A stretch of DNA of 64,000 nucleotides from Sabethes cyaneus. Lineage: Eukaryota > Arthropoda > Insecta > Diptera > Culicidae. A program made the translations under genes and the position numbers. The stretch lies in the NCBI RefSeq assembly GCF_943734655.1, contig NC_071354.1:70639544-70703543 (forward strand), read 5' to 3'. Positions 1-10,429 of this stretch are shown here, one piece after another. The notes beneath the pieces were generated by a model. That model searched no databases, had not been told where the DNA came from, and was given only the letters and a program-made list of their open reading frames with translations. Position 1 is the stretch's first letter; every line of letters begins with the position of its first letter.

Positions 1-1014
1 CCTTACTTTCTTCTGCAAAGTTGTTCGTCATAAAATTTCCCATCTTTACAGTATAGCTACGTTGCTCTAAGACACTGTTTGATACCCTGTTTTGATGTTT
101 AATTAAATGAAATTTCGAAAATTTTAAATTTTTGCCAAATTCAATAAATTTTTGTAACCAAATATGACTCCAGACATGCCACCATAACTTTTTTATGGAT
201 GTATTAGGTCCCAATGATTGTGAAAAAAATAGTTAGGTACCTTGTTTCATCTATTATAACATTTCTAAAAATATTTTTTTGAATTTACTCCTGAAAAATG
301 CCATTTTTCCATAAAACTCAAATGTGCGACCCCTAAATCGCGGCAACCAATGGTGACGTCATATAAAAGTTTTGTTGTGACACCCTAAGCTATCATTTGA
401 GGGGTGAGCCCCCGGGTTTTCTGACATAGTGCTATTTTGGGACACTCTACTATTCAATCAATGTTACCATGTATTTGACTTTAATGTGTCTCGAGAAACA
501 AACAAGTATAATTTTAGACGTGTTTTATGTTAATAATTTAAACAGACGAGTATTGTAAATACGTTACTTAGTTATCTCTGTCATTGGGGTGATATTTTAC
601 CTGTTGACGTTAATAAAATAAAACGAAAACAAATAAAACAAAAAATAATTTTGGTTACTCTTTCGTCGGGCATTCTAGACACGTGACCAGCCCAGCGCAG
701 ACTGTCACACTGTACTATCTTCATTATAACAGCATATTTACATTCCTAATACAGCTCGTGGTTCATGCGTCTGCGCTACACGCCATTTTGGATTTTGCAA
801 AATTTTACGCTAAAACCCGAAGCATTCGTCGATCAGCTTCTTCTAGCGTCCATGATTCATGTCCGTAAAGGGCCACCGAAAGGATTAGTGTTCTCTAGAG
901 CATCAGTTTATGCGAATTTCCAAGCTTCGGGACTTCAGCTACAAAATGTAATGCCTGCGTAAAGGCCAATTCGCAGCTGCAATTAGTCGTTTTATTTTGC
1001 GACTTACATCGTTG
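1..1014. other. AT-rich sequence, no gene seen
   Basis: I see no long open frame, no recognisable protein and no clear repeat in this stretch. The short overlapping frames near 683-962 show no family resemblance. It is probably anonymous intergenic or intronic DNA. Confidence 0.5.
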
Positions 1015-1375
1015 TCACATATCACGAGCATACCAAAATATATTCAGTTCCTCTTCGACACCAACACCATTTGGATTTCCGCGCCATGTACTTCGTTTTG
1101 GCGGTGTTAATGGTAAGTCCCAATTTCTCAATAAATGACCTAAAGGCTTCTTTCGCTGCTCTTCTTTTGATTTCGGTGATATCGACGTCATCCGCAAAAT
1201 CAAAAAGCACGTGAGGTCTCATTTGCTATTCTGACTCATAATTTTTACTCATCCAGCGTCACACGAATCAACGTAACTAGTTCTGTGGGAAAACCATGTC
1301 CTAGCGTTAACTGTCACAGCTCATTTCGTTTGACTGAATCGTATGCCGCCTTGAAATCCATAAAATCAGAGGGGT
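1015..1375 (-). pseudogene. RTE-like LINE reverse transcriptase fragment
   Basis: Read on the minus strand, two frames give pieces of a non-LTR reverse transcriptase. One contains MDFKAAYDSVKRNEL, the motif A region holding a catalytic aspartate (about 1311-1360). The other contains FADDVDITEIKRRAAKEAF, the FADD catalytic box (about 1150-1212). The same wording recurs in the longer LINE at 57225-59960, so both belong to one family. Frames are broken between the motifs and neither end of the element is present. The clade name RTE-like is inferred from motif wording. Confidence 0.7.
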
Positions 1376-1775
1376 TGTGTACAAGACACGACCGCATATA
1401 TAGGTGACGCAGGACTACGTAAATCTCTTTGTACTACAAAGTTTGTAGTGATAGTAGCATATATTCATGCTTGTAATCATTCGATTCTTCATGTATACAT
1501 GCTATATGCAACAAATATACATGCTACATGCATTGTATGTAACATTTATCAAAGTAGTAACATTGCATACGTTCAATTCTCAAAAGATTGTGCATTTGAA
1601 AACAATTTAACAAAATCAATAACACAAACTATTACTTTCCTGCTACCTTACTGAAATTAAAGATTGTTTTTATTATCCAAGGTTTCCCACGTTGAAAGGA
1701 TTTTACCAATTCAATCCTATTTTATCAACAGCACATCTTTTCACCACACTTCTAATGAAACGGCAAGCATGCGTA
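1376..1775. other. No gene seen
   Basis: This is AT-rich sequence with a small cluster of ATGCTA/CATGCA words near 1467-1530. I see no coding potential and no defined repeat boundaries. Confidence 0.4.
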
Positions 1776-2440
1776 TTCATACACAGCCGTATTATAACCG
1801 AACACTACAGCTGTAGCACATTTTTCCAACACAGATATCAAATTCGGCGAGGTTTAATCATCACGCAGTAAAGAATTTGCGATCTGTTGGGACAACGAAC
1901 TCGTGTCATTTTTTCTGGCACACTTCCCTAACACAGACATCAGATTGGACTAGGTTTCATCGCGTTCGTAAGAAATCTGTTGGTACGAGGGGGCTTTGTC
2001 ACTCTCTCTGGCGTACTTCCCAAGCAAGGACATCAAAATAGTCTAGGTTGAACCGCGGTGTTAAGAAATCTTGTTGAAATGAGGAAACTTTGTCACTTGT
2101 TTTGGCTTACTTCCCAAGCACAGATATCAAATTGGTATAGGTTTAGATCATCGTAAAGAATTTTCCAACCAATCACGAAGCGAGAATTCTGGTAAAACAT
2201 AGGTTCATTATTTTCAATTTTTCAATAGTTCAACATCAAGAATCCATACTTTTCTTCATTTGGGTCAATTCTTAGAAAATTTTCCGATCGATTGGTGTAA
2301 GAATATTGAAAATCGACCGGAAAACCGCTGAGCTATTAGCGCTCAAAACCTTTCATTTTTCGTGACGCTCGCATTTTTCGATTTTTTGGAATGACACCCT
2401 ATCTCAAAACTTGCCGTAAGACGTAGTCCTACGTCAAAAA
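1776..2440. repeat. Repeat block, copy 1, with about 105 bp internal units
   Basis: This block is nearly identical to 14489-15441 once the MITE in that second copy is removed. Its first half consists of about four diverged units of roughly 105 bp, each carrying a version of CACAGATATCAAATTGG followed by AGGTTTA and later GAAATCTGTTG. It ends with an imperfect palindrome, ACGTAG-TC-CTACGT, at about 2424-2437. Fragments of the unit also occur in reverse at 32014-32065 and 32440-32545. The class of mobile element is not clear. It preserves an empty target site for the MITE at 14523-14806. Confidence 0.75.
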
Positions 2441-3260
2441 CATGATGAATCTGCAAGTTGTACTCCCGGAACTCGTCAGTTACTAGACGCAGGGTAAATA
2501 TCTGATCCATCGTGAAGCGACCCTCATGAAAACCAGCTTGATACTCGCCGACGAAGAACTCAGCTAACGGACTCAGCCACACACGATAGGGAGAGCACCT
2601 TATAGGCAAAATTGAGCAACGTAATGTCTCGATAGATTTTACTCTCAAGTCGATGTCCGTTTTTTAAATTATGGGAAATGAGGCCAATCAACCACTCCTC
2701 CGAGATTTGTTTTCCTCCCATATTCTGTTCCTGACAATGAGGTGGCGAATTGTTTCGTACAGTTGCTCGCTCCTCGCTTTTAGAAGTTCAGCCAGGATAG
2801 CATCCTTTACAGCAACTTTACCGTTTTTCAGCTCACTGATTGCTCTTTTGACCTCCTCCTGTGTTGATGACTCCACAGTTTTGCCGTCGCTCAAAATTCT
2901 TATCCTGTACCTGCTGATCTTCGTGTTTACTTCTCTATTCAACAGCGTCTGGAAATACTCTTCCACCTGGCTGCTACCGTCGTTTTGTCAGTAAGCAGGT
3001 TGCCAGCACTATCATTGCACATCACAGGCATGGCAAAATTCTTGCACCTGACCGTTTTGTAGAAACTCCGTGTGTCGTTGCTGGCGAACCTCTCCTCTGG
3101 ACTGGCGAGCACGTGCTCTTCGTACTGACATTTTTAGACGGTGGGTTCTTTCTTCCGCAGCTCTACCAGGACGAACCAAAAAGATTCGCGCAGAGTTTCG
3201 GGCCTTCCTCACATCGGAATCGTGTGAAGAAATTCTGCAGAGGATTCGCACAGAATACCT
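2441..3260 (-). pseudogene. RTE-like LINE fragment, N-terminal part of the RT region
   Basis: Minus-strand frames give consecutive but frameshifted pieces of a LINE polyprotein. From upstream to downstream these are a basic linker (about 3060-3250), a segment reading VMCNDSAGNLLTDKTTVAAR (about 2960-3030), EEVKRAISELKNGKVAVKDA and AELLKA (about 2740-2870), then FVGEYQAGFHEGRFTMDQIF and REYNLQIHHVF (2440-2560). The same order and wording occurs in 58900-59900. The fragment stops at the edge of the repeat block ending at 2440. The frames contain stops and shifts, so it is inactive. Confidence 0.75.
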
Positions 3261-3494
3261 TGCTTATAGAAGCAGAATTCTTATAGGAAAATCCAAGAGT
3301 TTAATCCCAGGGATAGCTATAACTCGGCACGGGAATCGCCTGCACTATGGACTGTTTTGTTCTGATTTGAAGACGCAGTAAGCTACTCATATATATTGAA
3401 CTGTTTACATCCCATCATTTATAAAATCAGCTTATTTGATACTTGCAATTTTGCATGTCATTAACCCTATAACTTAAAATCTGCAGAAATATAA

Positions 3495-4290
3495 ATGGGT
3501 GATATGTGGGGGAAACGTTGCATTGCTGGCAAAGATGCACAGTGGCACTTATCAGAATGTGAAAAGTTCTCTTCCGGGTTCGCTGAAGCACGGTCAATAA
3601 AGAATCAAATATTCACGCTGCGGCAGATCCTCCAAAAAGTTCATGAATACAGAATTATACGCATCAATATTTCATTGATTTCAAAGTTGTGACAGGCTTG
3701 GCATACACTTTTCGCTTTGATTTTGCTCTTGATTACTGCTCCTCAGCCAAGCAGAATTTCAGAAAGTGATGCATGGGGCATTTGTAGAGCTAGTAATTAT
3801 CTATACTAATGCTGAAGAAAGTGAAGTTTTATCTTTTGAATTTACGGCGCTGTAGGGCAGCAATGCGATTGGTAGCAAAAAGAGCGCTCTTTTTGCTACC
3901 AAGAGGGTAGCAGCCTCATAGCGCCATAAATACAAAACGCACAGTAATGCGTACTTCGGCAATATTGTAGATAATAACAAATTCAACAAACGCCTCATTC
4001 GTCACTTTTTCAAATTTCGCTTGGCTGAGATGCAGTAATCAAAAGAGCAAAATCGAAGCGAAAAGTGTATGCCAAGCCTGAACGTGATGGTCCCTCATGT
4101 GGGCTGTTCAACATGCCGTTACAGGATGTTATTAAAGGAGCAACACACAGGCACAATCTTCAGCAAATCTAGTTAGTTCGTCTGCTTTGCCAATGAAATG
4201 GATATTGTCGATAGAACAACATCTGTGGTGGTGGCTGAAAAAACTAAAACTCAAAGTAGATTGGGTTGAAGAAAAATGCGTCCAAACTAA
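3495..4290 (+). pseudogene. RTE-like LINE fragment split by a palindromic element
   Basis: Before the insertion (3495-3692) the plus strand encodes SGFAEARSIKNQIFTLRQIL, the conserved GF-R-TTDQIFTLRQIL region of these LINEs. After it (4081-4290) come RDGPSCGLFNMPLQDVIKGA, matching the GDGLSCLLFNIALE motif B region, and FVCFANEMDIV, a decayed FADD box in a shifted frame. Part of the protein between the two pieces is missing, so a deletion accompanied or preceded the insertion. It is inactive. Confidence 0.7.
3693..4080. mobile_element. Palindromic hAT-like MITE, 388 bp
   Basis: The element begins CAGGCTTGGCATACACTTTT and ends with its inverted complement. The two arms of about 190 bp pair along their length at roughly 75 percent, so it is a full foldback. 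Its interior words (CTAGTAATTATCTA, AATGCTGAAGAAAGTG, TTTACGGCGCTG) are recognisably related to the native part of the hAT element at 53020-54609, which has the same size. Flanks do not show a clean 8 bp duplication here, consistent with an old insertion. It lies inside an RTE-like LINE. Confidence 0.75.
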
Positions 4291-4320
4291 AGTACCGTGA
4301 ACCGCTAATATGACGCACAC
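4291..4320. repeat. Solitary terminus of a TACCGTG-type element
   Basis: The sequence TACCGTGAACCGCTAATA followed by TGACGCACAC resembles the termini of the two TA-flanked elements at 16898-18473 and 53242-54435. No matching inverted partner was found nearby, so this is a broken or solitary end. Confidence 0.45.
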
Positions 4321-5529
4321 GCTAAAAGCTGATAACTCGGTCCTAATAACGACTGAGTTTGTTTTGTTTCGAGCATCGAGCCGCTATGCTGCCCGTTCTC
4401 CCGATACTCGACACTCGACAGTGACTGAGTCGAGTCAAGTTGCACGGGGCCCCTAATCTCAAAGACCCGGTGGGCCCTTTGGCTCCCAGTCCGCCCCTGA
4501 TAACAGGACATTGTCCGAATCGCTATCATCCGAAGCTTAAAAAAAGACTCGGAACATCTGTTTTGTCGATATCCAGCAATTTTTAATTATAGATCAAGAT
4601 TCTTCGACAGAGGGCTGTTAGAACCCCTGATATTTGGAGAACAACCTCCACCGCAGTAGTGAACTTCATTCGAAGTTCATCACCGGCCTGGACAACTGTT
4701 ATTAGTCAAGCAATGACAAGCGCTTCTGATAGTTTTGCGTTTGCATCTTCAATATACAAAGATAAACACGTTATTATTGAGAACCAGTAGAAATGGCCTG
4801 ATATTCTAATGACTAAGAGATTGATCAAGAAAAAAGCGGTTTCAAACGTGAATAGTGTCAGTGAAAAATGTCGGTAGTACAGCACATGCGTTCCAAGTAA
4901 AAAAGTTTTAGGGAACTAAATTGCCATTTTTACAAGATGATTAGATTCCGGTACTATTTCGTGGTTATCGAGTTCTGAATTAGTAAGTGACACGGATTTG
5001 TATTATTCTAAAATACAAGGTAACTAACGGAGTGACACGCAAGTTCAAAGCAAAATTCAAATGAAGGTCAAGTTACACGCGTGTGGTTCTCTATATCACA
5101 ATGCTTACTTTATGTGCTTGAAATGAAAAATTTTGAAGGTTGGTTCGGTTTGAACTAAAATTTAAGTACTGTACAACATTTTTGTATTAAATTTGTATTA
5201 ATTTGTATGGCAAAATAAACACTCGTTTCTTCTCCTTTGTTCAGCTATTGAAGGTTTGATGTTATTTTTTTCTTGACCCCCCTCCCCCACCCCCCTTGAT
5301 CAATATTTCGAGACCATGACATACACTTTTTTCCAAATTTGTATAAGCCTTAACACGAAAAAAAAAGTTGCGCTAAAATGTTGTAGTCGTGGCACAGACT
5401 AACAGACGTAACACTAAAGCCTCATTCCATCGCCAATAAAAACGATCATTTCAAATGTTCATTTAAGCCAAAACTCAAATAGCAGTCGCTGCGCGAGAAC
5501 GTCGCTTGCGCTGGCGCTGTCGTCAGATA
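4321..5529. other. No gene seen
   Basis: I see no coding potential here. There is a G/C-rich patch (about 4445-4500) with hAT-like GGGCCCC wording, and a short C-rich run near 5277-5296. Otherwise the sequence is AT-rich and unassigned. Confidence 0.4.
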
Positions 5530-6070
5530 ATATCCAGCTTTTTACGCGCTATAATGGTGGCCGCTATAAATTGTGTTCGTGATATGCGAACAATCTTTTT
5601 GACAACTCTGCATACATCAAATCTGGCACTCTTCTCTTGCAACACTACCGTGCTCTTTCTTTCGTTTACGCCAAAGAAGGAGAGCAAAAATGTGCGAAAT
5701 TAGAGTGACTATATACAGAGTGGCGCCAAGTCATCCCAAATGTATGCAATGCGGTTTATCCTAGGTTTTTCTTTCTCTTTCCTGCATACGCGTTGGATAG
5801 GTTGTCTGCTCGATTGGAATGACACTGACAAATAATTATCATTCCAATTTTGACATTGTCGCCACTCTGTATATAGTCACTCTATGCGAAATGTAAACAA
5901 AACTATTGCTCTCCTTCTTTTGCGTAAACGAAAGAAAGAGCAACACTGCCGTACAGGAGAAGAGTGCCCAGTTTTGATGTATGCAGAGTATTGCAGAGTC
6001 AAAAAGATTGTTCGCATATTACGAACACAATTTATAGCGTCCTCCATTATAGCGCGTAAAAAGCTGGATA
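5530..6070. repeat. Large palindrome with arms of about 175-185 bp
   Basis: The left arm (5530-5700) and right arm (5885-6070) are inverted copies at roughly 85 percent. Both run from ATCCAGCTTTTTACGCGCTA through GAACAATCTTTTTGAC and CTTTCTTTCGTTTACG to a central GCGAAAT. The palindrome's centre has been split by a smaller MITE at 5701-5884. Its outer ends are not sharply defined and no protein is encoded. It is probably a foldback DNA transposon. Confidence 0.75.
5701..5884. mobile_element. 184 bp MITE with 8 bp target duplication (hAT type)
   Basis: The perfect inverted termini begin TAGAGTGACTATATACAGAG and are 25 bp long. The element is flanked on both sides by TGCGAAAT (5693-5700 and 5885-5892), an 8 bp direct repeat as expected for hAT transposition. 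It sits in the loop of the surrounding palindrome. No coding capacity. Confidence 0.85.
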
Positions 6071-6255
6071 CAAGTAAAATTTATAGCATTGCTAAATTTA
6101 TAGCGAGCTGCTCCGCGTAACGCGAAGACTGCACCAGGTGATGCTGGTGTTTTTCCAAGTTTTAGGGGTGTTATTGAAACGATGTTTTGTTAGAAATTTT
6201 GTTCGAAGTGTTACGTCTTGACCAAACTCGTGACTTTAGTCATGACCTTGAAATG

Positions 6256-6560
6256 CGGTCAGGCATATATTAATATTTTTTTTTGAAACGATGATTCTAC
6301 AATTGATGAAGGGACGGTAAGGGAAAGTAATGAAGAAGGATTTTTTTTTCGGGAATGAAGGGGAAGCGTGGAAAGGAAGGGGGGGGGGGTAATAGGTAGC
6401 TATGCTTAACAAGTTGTCGTTGTGACTCCTATCTTTTGTCCAATGCTGGAAGGTGCATGGGTCGAACCAAACTGTAATCAGAGATTATAACCGAATTTGA
6501 ACCCACAACACCTGCCAGGGCGTGTCGCTCACTGGTACCCGTGTACCTTTGAACCCAGCG
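6256..6560. repeat. Unclassified purine-rich and tRNA-like repeat
   Basis: A purine-rich stretch (GAAGGGACGG..., a G run at 6379-6390) is followed by a segment whose reverse complement contains GTGGGTTCAAATTC, resembling an RNA polymerase III B box, with AGTGAGCGAC upstream as a weak A box. This could be a minus-strand tRNA-derived SINE, but I could not confirm a second copy in the window. The class is tentative. Confidence 0.35.
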
Positions 6561-7841
6561 CCTCTATAAATTCTGGTTTTTATTATTTTAGAATTGAGTA
6601 CATATCTTTAGCAATCTATTGGATGTAATTAGACCACAGATATAAGTCGGGAAAACACTGCAAACTTTAGAATAAAAATACAATATATAACGCAACTGTT
6701 GCATTTTTCTGATTTTTGGTGCCTGTCCAACTACCCCCCAGCCGCAGAAGATTAAACTGCGAAAAAATATACCGAGCAGAACTGTTTACAAATAACACAA
6801 CGCTACCAAAAGCTAGCATCCACGAACCACGGTCACTGTGAGCGCCGCTGTCGCCAAAATGAAGTGACCAATATCTAAATGATCCCATCTTTACTACCGA
6901 ACCGATTTACTAAATAAGCCATTCAATATTCCCCGCGTTCATCCAAACAAAATCTGGTCACTTTATTCTATTAGCAACCTTCTTGAAGTTAGTGAAGAAT
7001 TCACAAAAATTATAATTAAAAATCTATAGGCAATACTAGCTAGCTTAAGGTTCTTTGCGACGTAAGGTTTCATGGGTTTCATGCTTGGTTTCATGTGCCA
7101 TCAAGTTGCATCAAGTAGTACAGATAGTACAAATGCGGTCAATATTTCAACTAGGTAAGTAAATGGAAAAAATGCCAAAAGTAGTAAACGATGCAACCTA
7201 ACTATCCCTCTAGTGTTAGAAAAATGTATCTGTTGTTCATGGGAAATACGATAGATGGTCATATTTCTCGTCCATACGTGTTTCGGCTAGCAGCGTACAG
7301 AGGGATGCTGTTTACTTTATCTAGATAAGTTCCTCGAATTAATTTTTTTCTATTCATGATTCATTACGGTTACGGCGGTAGACAGTGATGTCCTAAATTT
7401 TCAATTAATTAATTACCAAATCATTACTAATCGATTAATTGCATTCTACTATTCTTGTGGTGATTGTGGCGGTTTAATAGCTTTTGCGAACCGTATTAAA
7501 ATATATTTCCAATATATTTCGTATTATTCGGATAGTTGAAACAGTGCCTTGTGCTGTGCTGTCTAGCAGTGAACCGTTTGGTGAAATTTTGGGGATCAAT
7601 CCAATGCTAGAGTCACGAAAAACAGTAGGTTTTAAGCGCTATTTAGTCCGAAATGTTCCAAAAATTGATCAATATAGTGAAACCAATTTGTTTTTTTACG
7701 AATTCACCATTGATAAATGGATAAGATAAGATAAAATTAAACTTAAGATAAAAGTTATCTAGAATGAAAAACAAAACGAGAAAACAGAGCAACAGTACTG
7801 TCTTACCTGACTTACAACGAGTATACGTGCTAATTGAATAA
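6561..7841. other. No gene seen
   Basis: AT-rich sequence with no recognisable protein or repeat. The region just before 7842 may include decayed upstream CR1 sequence, but the frames carry stops. Confidence 0.4.
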
Positions 7842-9833
7842 AACGTAACCTACTGTTTATTCGTTTATAACTATGTTCCATCACCACGTCCCCGACCAAA
7901 ACCTCCGTGGTCCAACCGACGACTTCGTGAGTTAAAGCGTTTAAGGGCAGCTGCGCTTCGAAATTACACCAGACGGCGAAATCCATCGACAAAACTTGCT
8001 TTTACTACCGCAAGTAACAAATATAGAATTTACAACCGTTTTCTCTATTCGAAACATGTTTTACGCACGCAGTCAGAGCTTAGTCGGAACCCAAAACAAT
8101 TTTGGTCATTCGTGAACAGTAAACGAAAAGTAAGCGGTCTTCCTACCAGTATGTTCTTAGGGAATGAAAATTCGAATACAACTGAAGGCATTTGTACGTT
8201 GTTTGCGAAACACTTTTCGAGTGTATTCAATCCGACTCCGGCTAACTCGATTAAGATAGAAAACGCCCTTCGCAACGTCCCCAGAAATGTGATAAACATG
8301 AGTGACTTCAGTTTCTCTGACGAAGATGTACTTGAGGCTATGAAAAAATTGAAACCCTATACATCAACTGGTCCAGACGGCATTCCCGCGATTATCTTAA
8401 AAAAATGTGCGATTGCGCTATGTATTCCGTTAAGAATTATATTTAATCGATCTCTGTCACAAGCAATATTTCCTGAGTGTTGGAAAAAATCCGTTATGTT
8501 TCCTGTATTTAAAAAAGGAAACAAAAACGATATAATTAATTATCGAGGAATAACTTCCCTCTCCGCCGGATCGAAACTATTTGAGATTTTAGTTGGGAAT
8601 GTCCTACTACGTGAATTCAAGCCTTATATCTCCACGGATCAGCATGGTTTTTACCCTGGTAGATCAACAACGACAAACTTACTTCAGTTTACGTCAAACT
8701 GCATTCGAAATATGGAAAAAGGCGTGCAAGTGGACACTATCTATACCGACCTAAAAGCAGCGTTTGACCGCGTCGATCACTCTATCCTGTTAGCAAAAAT
8801 CGAACGTCTCGGAGCCACAATACATTTTACTGAATGGCTTAAGTCATACCTAGTTGGTCGTTCACTCTGTGTTAAATTAGGAAACATTGAGTCTAACTGC
8901 TTCCTTAGCTTGTCAGGTGTTCCTCAAGGAAGCAACCTGGGACCACTATTATTTTCCGTATTTTTCAATGACGTCTGCTTCATTATCCCGCCAAACTGTA
9001 AACTCATCTATGCTGACGATCTGAAATTATTCTTCGTCATACGAACTGTAATGGACTGCATTAAGCTGCAACGGCTCTTGGACTCTTTTTGTAACTGGTG
9101 CTTGCACAATTCACTGACTCTTAGTATATCAAAATGTTTTGTAATTACTTTCACACGTAAGAAAAACCCATTATTATGGAACTACACCGCATCTGGAGAA
9201 ATACTGGAAAGAGTATCAGTAATTAAAGACTTAGGCGTATTACTAGACTCACAACTCTCCTTTAGGCATCACTATTCACACGTCATAGCAAACGCTAACA
9301 GAAACCTTGGCTTCATAATGAGGATTGCCAGAGAGTTCACAGACCCGTTTTGCTTACGGTCGTTGTACTTTTCACTAGTCCGCTCCACTTTGGAGACATC
9401 AGCTGTAATTTGGAGTCCGTATACTGAAATTTGGACCAACCGCATTGAAGCAGTACAAGCTAGGTTTCTACGTTACGCTCTCAGGTTTCTTCCGTGGCGT
9501 GATCCTAACCATCTGCCAACCTATGTTGACCGTTGTCGACTATTGGGAATTGACACACTTGAAAAAAGGCGAAATATCGCCAAAGCTGTTTTCGTAGGAA
9601 AACTTTTAGTTGGTGAAATAGATGCTCCACATATACTTTCACAAATCAATATAAATGTGCCTTCCAGAACACTAAGAATACGAAATTTTCTACGCCTTGC
9701 ATTTCACCGAACCGATTATGGCCAGAACGAACCCGTTAGGGCGATGTGTGACGTCTTTAACAACGCGTTTGAACTATTTGACTTTAATTTATCCAGTATT
9801 ACTTTTAAGAATCGACTTAAGCGATTGTTGTAA
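7842..9833 (+). CDS. CR1-type reverse transcriptase, partial ORF2
   Basis: The frame is open for 663 codons to a TAA-bounded start at 7842; there is no obvious initiator, and the N-terminal endonuclease is absent. The linker reads RNPKQFWSFVNSKRK. Catalytic motifs are complete: motif A YTDLKAAFDRVDH (about 8741-8780), motif B GVPQGSNLGPLLF (about 8915-8955) and motif C YADD (about 9009-9020). The C-terminal part (ARFLRYALRFLPWR, RNFLRLAFHRTDYG, FKNRLKRLL) is the extension typical of CR1 and Jockey-group elements. With no stop in the RT region this is one of the youngest sequences here. In cis function is unlikely without the endonuclease, but it could report a recently active family. Confidence 0.85.
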   Translation, partial: NVTYCLFVYNYVPSPRPRPKPPWSNRRLRELKRLRAAALRNYTRRRNPSTKLAFTTASNKYRIYNRFLYSKHVLRTQSELSRNPKQFWSFVNSKRKVSGLPTSMFLGNENSNTTEGICTLFAKHFSSVFNPTPANSIKIENALRNVPRNVINMSDFSFSDEDVLEAMKKLKPYTSTGPDGIPAIILKKCAIALCIPLRIIFNRSLSQAIFPECWKKSVMFPVFKKGNKNDIINYRGITSLSAGSKLFEILVGNVLLREFKPYISTDQHGFYPGRSTTTNLLQFTSNCIRNMEKGVQVDTIYTDLKAAFDRVDHSILLAKIERLGATIHFTEWLKSYLVGRSLCVKLGNIESNCFLSLSGVPQGSNLGPLLFSVFFNDVCFIIPPNCKLIYADDLKLFFVIRTVMDCIKLQRLLDSFCNWCLHNSLTLSISKCFVITFTRKKNPLLWNYTASGEILERVSVIKDLGVLLDSQLSFRHHYSHVIANANRNLGFIMRIAREFTDPFCLRSLYFSLVRSTLETSAVIWSPYTEIWTNRIEAVQARFLRYALRFLPWRDPNHLPTYVDRCRLLGIDTLEKRRNIAKAVFVGKLLVGEIDAPHILSQININVPSRTLRIRNFLRLAFHRTDYGQNEPVRAMCDVFNNAFELFDFNLSSITFKNRLKRLL

Positions 9834-10078
9834 TGTGTTTTTGAGTTAAATTTATATTAGTGGTAAAGAGATTTTTTATATAAGCTACTATAAATGTATA
9901 TAGATCGTAAGACAGTTTTGTAATTGTAAAACTTTTGTAACGGTGTCAAAAGATGGTGGGGTTTTTACGCGCACCTGAGGGTCGACCTCAGGTGGGCTTT
10001 TCCCCACCCCCCAAATTTCATTGAGGCCTGCGAAGGCCAGATGAAATAACTATGAAGTAAATAAATAAATGGATTAAA
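7842..10078 (+). mobile_element. CR1-type LINE, 5'-truncated
   Basis: A single long open frame (7842-9833) is followed by a 3' untranslated region with a GC-rich patch (CCTGAGGGTCGACCTCAGG, about 9972-9990) and an A-rich tail of TAAATAAATAAAT type ending near 10078. The upstream endonuclease half is missing, so the copy is 5'-truncated as is usual for LINEs. Assignment to the CR1 (T1/Q-like) clade rests on the wording of the RT and C-terminal region. A related minus-strand 3' end lies at 60600-61290. Confidence 0.85.
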
Positions 10079-10429
10079 TAACATACTAGCTGACCCGACA
10101 AACTTCGTATTGCCACAAATTAACCTGTGTTGTACATAAATCATGAATCTCGGATGATCTTTGTCACTTCTCGAGTTTTGCAAGCCCCCCAGTGGGCGGC
10201 GCTTCCGACGGCGGGTCACCGGCAACACTCGCGACCGGCTCGTCCTGAATGATCTAGTGTTACTATAGATAGTTTTTGTAGTCTTGTTATTGATTAATGT
10301 TTTATGGAAGTCTCGAATTTCTCGAGTTGGATTAGTTTTTCAGTTTCGCAAAAATTTCTGTTTTATTTGTATGAGAGTCCATATCCTCCTACCACAGGGG
10401 TGAGAGGTCTCTAACTATCATAAAATAAA

